Source: Sternotherus odoratus
Taxonomy: Eukaryota > Chordata > Testudines > Kinosternidae
Length of the DNA: 64,000 nucleotides
NCBI GenBank assembly: GCA_032164245.1
Contig: JAVMKO010000001.1
Location: 251,109,644 to 251,173,643, forward strand
Direction of reading: 5' to 3'
Positions 33,874 through 42,197 of this stretch are shown here, piece after piece. The notes under the pieces were generated by a model. The model searched no databases. It saw only the letters and a program-made list of their open reading frames with translations, and was not told where the DNA came from. How positions within the stretch are numbered: position 1 is the stretch's first letter; every line of letters begins with the position of its first letter. The translations under genes were made by a program, and so were the position numbers.

Positions 33874-35178
33874 TGTAACCCTTCTGCCCATCAGAGTTGG
33901 CAGCAACAAGGGCTGGGTTCAGTATCCAGGGGTTCAGTTCCAATGACACAATACAAAACCGGCTCAAGCCCCCACCCAGTGACCTGGGACAACCATATAC
34001 CACCCTTCTGGGCACCTCTAAGAGGCAATACTTCCCCTCTCGCAAGCACAGAGTCTGAGTGTATCAAAAGCCTTTTAATAACAGAGAGAAACAATGTGGC
34101 ATTATATTGGGGAAACACCACAAACAGGATTCATAAAACAAACCATGAACCAGAAGCCCTCCCACACAAACACACAAGCAAATGGGCTGCATCCTTCACC
34201 TTTGGTTCTTGAGTCCCACAAGCCCCAAAGTTACCCAAGGTCCCAAAAGTCTCTGCAGAGTTCAAAAGTTCATCTGCAGAGTTTTACCTCCCAGCCTGAG
34301 TGGAAATGGTGTGGGGGGGACACACAGGTTAAGGGACACCTTACATGACCAGAGGCCGATTGCCTCCCTCTCCATGGGGTTCTGCTGCAGTCCTCACTGT
34401 GAGCCACTCCATCAGCTGTCCTCCAAACTGCTCTGATCTGCCAGCGGTCCCATGAGCTACTCTGCCAGATGCTCCGTTCTATCAGCTGCCCAGGAACTGC
34501 TGTGCTTCACCAGTCACTCCACTCCGTCCGCTGCTGCACATCGCCAGCCACTCCGCTAGTGGTCCCCCAAGCTGCTCTGCTCCATCCACTGCTCAACAAT
34601 ACCATTTCAGGCCCCTCCCCTCCCTTCCCTTCCCTTCCCACAGTGCTCAGTGATCTCAGCCGTTAAGTGATTTCAGCTTATAGTAGGGGGATCTTAGTGC
34701 AGATGCACTACTGAGCCCAAAGTGAATTCAGCTTAGCAGACTGAAACTAAACTCCTAATGGAATCAAACATTAACTCTGACATTCTACAGTGGAGAGAGA
34801 CAGGGTGCAACAGGTTTGTAGGACCCTCAGATGTCTGTCTGTCATTCAGTGGGCTGTGGAACCCCTGTCCCTTGGCCAGTGAGTGCTACCTAGATGATGG
34901 CGAGTCCCTCCATCATGACAAAGGCCAAGTACATGTCCCAGTCCCTCATTCACATAATCAGGTTAACAACATTTTATCATTCCTGCCCCAATTACAGAGA
35001 AAATGGGGATCCCACAGCAGCCGAAGTAACCATTTGGGCTGCTGTGAGCTCAGGCTAGGTGCGGTGAGTGTGTCTATGCAAATGAGATCACCCCCTGAAG
35101 TTCTTTTCCACAACTCACTGCAATTCCCACAATTCACCACCAGATGTCAGGGTGGAGCTCATCCTGACACTGCTTACA
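33874..35178. mobile_element. Solo LTR, 1305 bp
   Basis: The element starts TGTAACCCTTCTG and ends CTGCTTACA, with a 4-bp duplication TAGA on both sides (33870-33873 and 35179-35182). The start matches wording known from reptile endogenous-retrovirus LTRs. A C/T-rich region with irregular repeats of 'ctgctctgctccatc' type lies at 34380-34640 and includes a short (CCCTT)n run near 34620. The open frames of 60-175 aa inside are unlikely to be genes. No internal retroviral sequence is attached. Confidence 0.8.
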
Positions 35179-35435
35179 TAGACAACATTGTTAGAACACA
35201 CAATAAATGATACTGATCTATATGATTTTTGTATCAAAAATCCATATTGGTATGAATTAGAGAAGATACTTTTTTTGAAATCCAAAGTCCTTTTCGCTCT
35301 TCTTTTTTTTAATTTTTCCCTCGTACTCTAAAAAGAAAGTTTCTATGCCTTTAAATTCCCCTGGATTGTAGAGAAAAGATCAAGAGGCCTCACGACTCAG
35401 AATTAGGCCCTGATTCAGCAAGGTGCTTAAGCATG

Positions 35436-36581
35436 TATGACATTACACTCCATATTCTTTATGAAATTATGCTTATGATATGGATATGACATAACTGAGA
35501 TGTACTTTCTGCAAGATGGCATAAAATAAGGTAAGATATCATTGGAAAGGTTATGATTTACTGAATGTGATTATCCAATTTGTATGCACGTATCATTTCT
35601 ATATTTAAAGTTAGGAATATGGACTATTTACTAATTACAACTGGTGTGTACTGGGAACACAACCGCCAGATGACAGGCCATCAGATTTGATGGGCCATAA
35701 GGAAGGAACAAGACTGTGAAGATACTAATCTCTCTCTCTCCTCTGGGAGGCATCCTGGGTAACTGTGACACTACTAGGTCAGGTGGCCTCATCACTAAAC
35801 ATTATCTGGGACTTCTTATAACTTTCCACTAAAAGGAAAGGGTAGTCAGGTTTGGGAAACAAAGGATTGTCGCCTTATGTAAATCTTATTTAAAGGTAGG
35901 GAGGAAGGCAAACAGGAATATCTCCTTCATGCCTACCCAAGAGGAAAGGTGCTGAAAGTACCTGAAGGGACAAAGAAATCAACCTGAAGAAAAAAGGCAA
36001 GGGTGAGTCCAGACTGAGACAGGGATCCGGGCTGTAAGAAAAGTCAGTGGAACTCTGAGCTACATAAACTCTGCATCCTGCCTAAATTCAACATTCTCAA
36101 GGGCGAGAAATGACATTTTGGAACCTGTTTCTTTAGTGAATCAAGCTTAGTTTCCGTGTTTTTTACTTGCTTAGTAATCTGCTTTGTTTTGTTTGCTATC
36201 TCTTTAACCACTTAAAATTCACCTTTTGTAGTTAATAAGCTTATTTATTGTTTATAATATTACCCCATTTGCACAATTCATAATGGCTGGGGGGAGAGAG
36301 AGACTGTGCATAACTTTCATAATATACCTTTAGCCCTGCACTCCAAGGCGGTGGACACCTGTGTGCTGGGGCACGTCCCTTAAGCTGAGTCTTCCCAGAG
36401 CTGATCTCAGGGTCTGTGTCATTCTGTAGTTGGTATGACCCTGGCTGTGTGTGTGCTGGAGGAGGCTTAATATCCTGGCTCAGCAAAACAGGTAAAAAGG
36501 GTGCCCAGGCTGGCGGAAAAGGCAGGCTCAGTGGTATCTCAGCACATCAGCTGGCATCTGAAAGGGGGACAACCTGTCACA
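35436..36581 (+). mobile_element. Solo LTR, 1146 bp, same family as 22739-23979
   Basis: A perfect 5-bp duplication GCATG (35431-35435 and 36582-36586) encloses a block that starts TATGACATTACACTCCATAT and ends CCTGTCACA. The first base pair pattern appears mutated from TG to TA. The start aligns with the minus-strand reading of the LTR at 22739-23979 through 'catattctttatgaaatt', 'atcattggaaaggttatgat' and 'gattatccaatttgtatgc'. It lies only 135 bp from the Gypsy element but is unrelated to its LTRs. Confidence 0.87.
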
Positions 36582-36716
36582 GCATGCATCTCACTTTAAG
36601 ACCATGTTGTATTCCCACTGATCTCCATGGGACCACTCATATGCTTAAGAGAGGTCCCATGGTGGAGATCAAAGGGAATACTTATGGACTTAAAAGTTAG
36701 ATCCATACCTGGGTAT

Positions 36717-37210
36717 TGTGGTAGACCCAGGGCAGGCAGCTGCCAGAAGGATCTGTAATTAGAAGGGTTACTACAGGGGAATTGGGTCCAGCTGAGCAAA
36801 GCTGCCACAGCCAGGAGCAGGGCCAGCTGAGGCCAGTTAAGGAGGCTGCCAGAGCCCTTTAAAGAGACTCCTCCCCAGGGAGGAGTGTGGGAGTTTGAGG
36901 AGTGAGTTGGAGGCAGTAGGAGCTAGAAGAGTGAATTTGGTAAAAGCAGAGGAGTGTGCAGAGTAAGTTGAGGGAAGCAGGGACAGAGAGGCTGCTGGCA
37001 AGCAGGGGACCAAAACAAAAGGGTCCCTCCCAGGGGGAACCTAGCTTTCCTAGGCTGCAGGAGCCTGACCCTGAGAGAGAGAGAGACAGGGAGTGGGCTG
37101 CTAAGGAGCAGCAGAAACACGGGGTCTGCTTCAGCCTGGCCAGGGCGCCAGTGCTGTGCCAGAACCCCAAAGGACTTGAGTCAGGGGAGCCGAGGAGCCA
37201 CCTTGTCACA
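36717..37210 (+). repeat. 5' LTR of the Gypsy element
   Basis: The LTR is 494 bp, begins TGTGGTAGACCC and ends TTGTCACA, giving TGTG/CACA terminal inverted repeats. A TTTAAA motif at 36858-36863 could serve as a weak TATA box, and a (GA)n run lies near 37074-37086. I see no AATAAA. It differs from the 3' LTR only at 37013 (A here, G at 41996). Confidence 0.96.
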
Positions 37211-37212
37211 CG

Positions 37213-37231
37213 TGGTGTCAGAGGTGGGATT
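37213..37231 (+). promoter_or_regulatory. Primer binding site, tRNA-Leu type
   Basis: TGGTGTCAGAGGTGGGATT, starting two bases after the LTR, is complementary to the 3' end of a leucine tRNA (CAG type) with its CCA, at 18 of 19 positions by my recollection of that tRNA. This is where minus-strand DNA synthesis would start. Confidence 0.85.
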
Positions 37232-37284
37232 GAAGTGACTAGACTTGGTGGCCACCCCCTCCCCATCCCATACTCAGAGGGAAG

Positions 37285-39993
37285 ATGGAAGAGGTGGTGA
37301 AGGCCCTGGTCCAGGCCACTGCAGCCCAGCAGGAAGCTGTCCGGGTGCAGCAAGAGACCAACCAGCTGCTGATAACTCAGGCAGCCCAGGACCGAGCCAC
37401 GTTGCAGGAGGTGATACGGCAGGTGAAAGCCCTGAGCACCATGGGCCGTGGGGGGCCTGACGACCGGCCACTACGGGCCAGCCATTTCCTGCAGAAGATG
37501 ACGGCAGGCGACGACACCGAGGCCTACCTGCTCGCCTTCGAGAGGACGGCCCTGCGTGAGGCTTGGCCCCGAGGACAGTGGGCAAGCATCCTGGCCCCTT
37601 TTCTGTGCGGGGAGGCCCAGAAGGCCTATTTCGACCTGGCACCTGAGGCCGCTGCGGACTACCCCCAGCTGAAGGCCGAGATCCTGGCCAGAGCGGGAGT
37701 AACGCCAGCCCTGCGGGCCCAGCGGTTTCATGAGTGGAGGTACGAGGTCGGCAAGACCCCGAGGACTCAGCTGTTCGACCTGATCCACCTTGCCCAGAAG
37801 TGGTTACGGCCCGAGACCCACAGCCCGGAGAAGATGATCGAGATCCTGGTGCTGGACAGGTATATGCGGGGGTTGCCACCTGAGCTAAGGGGGTGGGTCC
37901 GAAAGAACGATCCCCCCTCCTACGACGAGCTGGTAGCCCTCGTAGAGAGACACCTTGCCTCCCAGGAGTTGTCACAAACTACCACGGAGGGGCTGCGGGT
38001 AACTAGAAGGCCGGCCTCCAGACAAAAGCCCCGGATTGCCAAGACCCCAAGCCGCTATAGGGAGGAAGAAGAGGAGGCCGGGAGACGGCCTGAGAGCTTG
38101 GACAGACTTGGGGACCGGGGGAACGGGACTCGGGGGGTAGGGCCGAACAGCCCGAAAACTGGGGGGCTGTCCCGAGCCGGGAGACGCTGCTATGCTTGTG
38201 GGGAAATGGGACACCTAGCCGCTCAGTGCCCAAATCGGGTCAACCCCATGGAATGTGACTTGGGGGGTATGGGGGATCCATGCGACCTGGTGAACCAAGT
38301 GGGGGTCGCGATGGCTCCCCATAGATATACCCGGCCTGTTAAAATGAATGGCATTAAGACCACCGCACTAGTAGACTCAGGGAGTGCGGTTACGCTGGTC
38401 TCCGGGATGTTGATCAGCCAGGACCAGCTGTCCCGGGCCAAGCGCTCAGCAGTATCCTGTGTGCATGGGGATATAAACTATTACCCCACTGTCTCTGTAA
38501 GCCTAGACGTCCTGGGACACCCCACAAAAGTAGTGGTGGGCGTAGTCCCGAGGCTCCCCTACCCAGTCCTCATTGGACGAGACTTCCCCGACTTTGACAG
38601 CCTGCTCCCCGGGCGGGGGACAGAAGGAGTTAGTGCCAGGGTCCCGGAGGTGACGCCGAGGGGTCCCGGGGCACCAGCTTTCCGGGAGTTTGACCCGGAA
38701 TTATTCTCTGTGGGTGGGGGGTCCCGGAAGTCTCGGAGGGAGAGGAGGGCAGCCAAGGCATTAGGGACAAGAATCCTGACCCAATACCGGAGGGCTGCAC
38801 TAGTGGGGGAACGAGGAAGCCCCCAGGGAAGGAGGACCAGGCGGGCGGTGAGGGAGACAGACGCCGGGCCCAGTGCGCCCCAGGCAGCCCCCGAAGGGGA
38901 GGCGGAGGTAGATACCCCGGAGTTGGGGTCAATTGGCCCGGCCACGGAGAATTTTGGGCAAGATCAGGCCAACGACCCACTCTACCAAAATATCCGCGGC
39001 GAAGTGGTGGAGGTAAATGGGACCCCGGTAGAGGGGAAAAGTAAGGGCCGAGGGCCGTATTATATAATCAAGGGGGACCTGCTGTATAGGGTAGTCCCGA
39101 TGCATGACATGTCGGTGGAACAACTTTTGGTGCCACGGAAGCATCAGAGGGGCATATTGGACCTGGCTCACAGCCACCTCTTCGGGGGCCACCTGGAGGT
39201 GGAGAAGACCCTCGATCGGGTCATGAAGAGGTTCTTCTGGCCAGGGGTCCATGCAGCGGTCCGGCGGTACTGCGCCTCCTGCCCGGAGTGTCAATTGCAC
39301 GCCCCCCGGCCCCACTTGCGGGCCCCTTTAGTGCCCCTCCCCATCATAGAGGTCCCATTCGAGAGGATCGCCATGGACCTGGTAGGCCCACTGGAGAAGT
39401 CTGCCAGGGGCCATCGACACATACTGGTCGTGCTGGACTACGCCACCCGGTACCCCGAGGCTGTGCCTTTACGGAATACGCTGTCTAAGACCATAGCTCG
39501 AGAGTTGCTACAGATCTTTGCCCGAGTAGGGATACCAAAGGAGATCCTGACAGACCAAGGGACTCCCTTTATGTCCAAGTTAATGAAGGACCTATGTGGC
39601 CTACTCCGGGTGCGGACGATAAGGACGTCTGTGTACCATCCCCAGACGGACGGCCTGGTCGAACGGTTCAACCGGACGTTGAAGAGTATGCTGCGGAAGG
39701 TAGTGAGCCGGGACGGGAAGGATTGGGACACCCTGCTCCCCTACCTCCTGTTTGCCGTAAGGGAGGTGCCCCAGGCCTCCACGGGATTCGCGCCGTTCGA
39801 GCTGTTGTATGGACGCCACCCTCGGGGCATACTTGACATCGCCAAGGAGGGTTGGGAAGAACAGCCAAACCTGGGGAGAAATGTTGTTGAACATGTAGTG
39901 CGGATGAAAGAAAGGATAGCCCAAGTCACCCCCATAGTGAGAGAACACCTGGAGAAGGCACAAGAGGCCCAGCGGACGTACTACAACCGCTGA
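37285..39993 (+). CDS. Gag-protease-integrase polyprotein of a Gmr1-like Gypsy element
   Basis: The 902-residue frame begins with the first ATG after the primer site, 54 bases downstream of it. Residues 1-50 form a glutamine-rich, coiled-coil-like start. Residues 55-226 are capsid-like, and 147-226 read like a SCAN domain (EWRYEV, then [20 protein letters not shown], then [10 protein letters not shown]). A CX2CX4HX4C knuckle is at 302-315. The aspartic protease has DSG at 364-366 and an LIGRD motif near 428-432. Integrase follows with an HHCC zinc finger from about 629 and the catalytic triad D698, D757, E793, the last two with exact D,D35E spacing. The frame ends at a TGA just before the integrase C-terminal module, which continues in frame beyond it. 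Gag and pol share one frame with no shift. Codon use is GC-rich against an AT-rich neighbourhood. Confidence 0.95.
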   Translation: MEEVVKALVQATAAQQEAVRVQQETNQLLITQAAQDRATLQEVIRQVKALSTMGRGGPDDRPLRASHFLQKMTAGDDTEAYLLAFERTALREAWPRGQWASILAPFLCGEAQKAYFDLAPEAAADYPQLKAEILARAGVTPALRAQRFHEWRYEVGKTPRTQLFDLIHLAQKWLRPETHSPEKMIEILVLDRYMRGLPPELRGWVRKNDPPSYDELVALVERHLASQELSQTTTEGLRVTRRPASRQKPRIAKTPSRYREEEEEAGRRPESLDRLGDRGNGTRGVGPNSPKTGGLSRAGRRCYACGEMGHLAAQCPNRVNPMECDLGGMGDPCDLVNQVGVAMAPHRYTRPVKMNGIKTTALVDSGSAVTLVSGMLISQDQLSRAKRSAVSCVHGDINYYPTVSVSLDVLGHPTKVVVGVVPRLPYPVLIGRDFPDFDSLLPGRGTEGVSARVPEVTPRGPGAPAFREFDPELFSVGGGSRKSRRERRAAKALGTRILTQYRRAALVGERGSPQGRRTRRAVRETDAGPSAPQAAPEGEAEVDTPELGSIGPATENFGQDQANDPLYQNIRGEVVEVNGTPVEGKSKGRGPYYIIKGDLLYRVVPMHDMSVEQLLVPRKHQRGILDLAHSHLFGGHLEVEKTLDRVMKRFFWPGVHAAVRRYCASCPECQLHAPRPHLRAPLVPLPIIEVPFERIAMDLVGPLEKSARGHRHILVVLDYATRYPEAVPLRNTLSKTIARELLQIFARVGIPKEILTDQGTPFMSKLMKDLCGLLRVRTIRTSVYHPQTDGLVERFNRTLKSMLRKVVSRDGKDWDTLLPYLLFAVREVPQASTGFAPFELLYGRHPRGILDIAKEGWEEQPNLGRNVVEHVVRMKERIAQVTPIVREHLEKAQEAQRTYYNR
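39991..39993 (+). other. In-frame TGA splitting pol
   Basis: The stop lies between the YYNR motif that ends the integrase core region and the start of the integrase C-terminal (GPY/F) module. The reading frame on both sides is identical. The immediate context is CpG-rich, where C-to-T decay of methylated DNA is common, so a nonsense mutation is the simplest explanation. Programmed readthrough would be unusual at this place. Confidence 0.85.
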
Positions 39994-41745
39994 GCGAGAA
40001 GCCGGAAGTTCCAGGTGGGAGACCGGGTGATGGTGCTGGTACCCACGGCTGAGAGCAAGTTGTTGGCCCAGTGGCAAGGGCCGTATGAAGTAATAGAAGC
40101 CGTGGGGGACGTGGACTATAGAGTCCGACAGCCGGGACGCCGGAAACAGGAACAAATATACCACGTCAACCTACTAAAGCCGTGGCAGGAAAGAGACGCT
40201 CTAGTGGTTGCGCTGGGGGCGCCACCCCGGGAGGGCAGCCCACCCGGCCGGGTGGGGATATCCCCGGACCTGACCCCAAACCAGCGTGCAGAAGTGGTCC
40301 ACATGATCCGGCGTAACCGAGATGTGTTCTCGGAGACACCGGGCCGGACTACTGAGGTGCACCACCACATCCTCACCGAGCCAGGAGTAAAGGTGCACGT
40401 TAAGCCCTACCGTATCCCAGAAGCCAAGAGGAAAGAAATCCGAGCGGAGGTCCAGAAGATGCTAAGGCTAGGGGTCATCGAGGAATCCCATAGCCAGTGG
40501 TCTAGCCCCGTGGTCTTGGTGCCTAAACCAGACGGCACGGTCAGGTTCTGTAATGACTTCCGGAGGTTGAATGATGTCTCACGGTTCGACGCGTACCCAC
40601 TACCCCGGATAGACGAGCGGATTGACCGGCTAGGCTCGGCTCGGTTTATGTCGACCCTAGACCTGACCAAGGGATATTGGCAGATCCCCCTAGCCAAGGC
40701 AGATAAGGAGAAGACGGCCTTTGCCACCCCGGAGGGGTTGTTCCAGTATACTGTCCTCCCCTTTGGGTTACACGGGGCCCCCGCCACTTTCCAGCGGCTA
40801 ATGGATAAATTGTTGAGACCCCATAGGCAGTACGCGGCCGCCTATCTGGACGACGTCATCATATACAGCCCAGACTGGGAGACGCACTTGAGGAAGGTGG
40901 AGGCCGTCTTAGATACCCTGAGGAAGGCAGGGCTGACCGCAAATCCCCCCAAGTGCTCGATTGGGCTAGCAGAGGCTAAATATCTCGGGTACGTGGTAGG
41001 GAGGGGCGTAGTGAAGCCCCAACTTAACAAGCTGGAAGCAATCCAGAAGTGGCCCCGACCTATCCGAAAGAAACAGGTCAGGGCGTTTCTAGGGTTGGTC
41101 GGGTACTACCGACGGTTCATCCCCCATTTTGCCACCCGGGCCTGCCCGTTGACTGACCTGACGAGAGCCCGTGGCCCAGACATTGTGAAGTGGTCCGATG
41201 CCGCTGAGGGAGCATTTGGGGACCTGCGGACAGCCCTCTGTACCGACCCCGTGCTGATAGCCCCAGACTGGAAGGAGGAGTTCATCCTACAGACAGACGC
41301 CTCTGAGGTAGGGCTGGGAGCGGTACTCTCCCAGCTAAGGGACGGTGAAGACCACCCGGTTCTATTCCTCAGCCGGAAGCTCCTGCCCAGAGAACGGAAA
41401 TACGCTGTAGTAGAAAAGGAGTGCCTGGCGGTGAAGTGGGCCATAGAGAGCCTCCGCTATTATCTACTCGGTCGACGGTTTACCCTAGTCACGGACCATG
41501 CCCCGCTGAAGTGGATGCATCAAAATAAGGACAGCAATGCGAGGGTTACGAGATGGTTCCTCTCGCTACAACCCTTCCACTTCCGCGTACAACATCGGTC
41601 CGGCCCCCTACATGGGAATGCGGACGGTCTATCGAGGATACACTGTTCTGCGACCCAAGTAGCCCAACCCCATGGTGTTGCGCAGGGGGGGGGGGGATGT
41701 GTGGTAGACCCAGGGCAGGCAGCTGCCAGAAGGATCTGTAATTAG
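39994..41745 (+). CDS. Integrase C-terminus, reverse transcriptase and RNase H
   Basis: This is the in-frame continuation of the polyprotein; the first methionine-type or GTG codons (40015, 40030) are not likely real starts. Counting residues from 40015, the GPY/F-like integrase module is at about 1-60 (VGDRVMVLV, QGPYEV, YHVNLLKPW). A linker follows, then RT from about 125 to 330 with LDLTKGYWQI, LPFGLHGAPATFQ and the catalytic YLDD at 277-280. The connection has FLGLVGYYRRFIP. RNase H follows with TDASEVGLGAVLSQ, EKECLAVKWAI and TDHAPLKWM, keeping the acidic residues I would expect. No chromodomain is visible. The frame ends 46 bases inside the 3' LTR. RT and RNase H would copy element RNA into DNA. 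Confidence 0.93.
   Translation, partial: ARSRKFQVGDRVMVLVPTAESKLLAQWQGPYEVIEAVGDVDYRVRQPGRRKQEQIYHVNLLKPWQERDALVVALGAPPREGSPPGRVGISPDLTPNQRAEVVHMIRRNRDVFSETPGRTTEVHHHILTEPGVKVHVKPYRIPEAKRKEIRAEVQKMLRLGVIEESHSQWSSPVVLVPKPDGTVRFCNDFRRLNDVSRFDAYPLPRIDERIDRLGSARFMSTLDLTKGYWQIPLAKADKEKTAFATPEGLFQYTVLPFGLHGAPATFQRLMDKLLRPHRQYAAAYLDDVIIYSPDWETHLRKVEAVLDTLRKAGLTANPPKCSIGLAEAKYLGYVVGRGVVKPQLNKLEAIQKWPRPIRKKQVRAFLGLVGYYRRFIPHFATRACPLTDLTRARGPDIVKWSDAAEGAFGDLRTALCTDPVLIAPDWKEEFILQTDASEVGLGAVLSQLRDGEDHPVLFLSRKLLPRERKYAVVEKECLAVKWAIESLRYYLLGRRFTLVTDHAPLKWMHQNKDSNARVTRWFLSLQPFHFRVQHRSGPLHGNADGLSRIHCSATQVAQPHGVAQGGGGCVVDPGQAAARRICN
41684..41697 (+). promoter_or_regulatory. Polypurine tract
   Basis: A run of A, twelve G and A lies just before the 3' LTR, two bases from its TGTGG start. 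It is the expected primer site for plus-strand DNA synthesis. It overlaps the coding frame, where it encodes glycines. Confidence 0.85.
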
Positions 41746-42193
41746 AAGGGTTACTACAGGGGAATTGGGTCCAGCTGAGCAAAGCTGCCACAGCCAGGAG
41801 CAGGGCCAGCTGAGGCCAGTTAAGGAGGCTGCCAGAGCCCTTTAAAGAGACTCCTCCCCAGGGAGGAGTGTGGGAGTTTGAGGAGTGAGTTGGAGGCAGT
41901 AGGAGCTAGAAGAGTGAATTTGGTAAAAGCAGAGGAGTGTGCAGAGTAAGTTGAGGGAAGCAGGGACAGAGAGGCTGCTGGCAAGCAGGGGACCAGAACA
42001 AAAGGGTCCCTCCCAGGGGGAACCTAGCTTTCCTAGGCTGCAGGAGCCTGACCCTGAGAGAGAGAGAGACAGGGAGTGGGCTGCTAAGGAGCAGCAGAAA
42101 CACGGGGTCTGCTTCAGCCTGGCCAGGGCGCCAGTGCTGTGCCAGAACCCCAAAGGACTTGAGTCAGGGGAGCCGAGGAGCCACCTTGTCACA
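41700..42193 (+). repeat. 3' LTR of the Gypsy element
   Basis: This is 494 bp and identical by eye to the 5' LTR except for G at 41996. The stop codon of the pol frame (41743-41745) lies inside it. The target duplication GTAT follows at 42194-42197. Confidence 0.96.
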
Positions 42194-42197
42194 GTAT

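Larger units (their letters stand above)
36717..42193 (+). mobile_element. Complete Ty3/Gypsy LTR retrotransposon, Gmr1-like
   Basis: This 5477-bp element has two 494-bp LTRs, a 4-bp duplication GTAT (36713-36716 and 42194-42197), a primer binding site, a polypurine tract and a single gag-pol frame. Domain order is Gag with a SCAN-like part, CCHC knuckle, aspartic protease, integrase, reverse transcriptase, RNase H. Integrase before RT is the unusual order described for the vertebrate Gmr1 lineage of Gypsy elements, from whose Gag the SCAN domain is thought to derive. The LTRs differ at one base of 494 by eye, so insertion was recent. One in-frame TGA interrupts pol, so this copy probably cannot make a full polyprotein unless the stop is read through. 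Confidence 0.96.

Noticed and set aside
37274..37975. Long minus-strand frames inside the Gypsy element (for example 233 and 187 aa)
   Set aside because: They are antisense shadows of the GC-rich gag-pol frame, which carries the real catalytic motifs.
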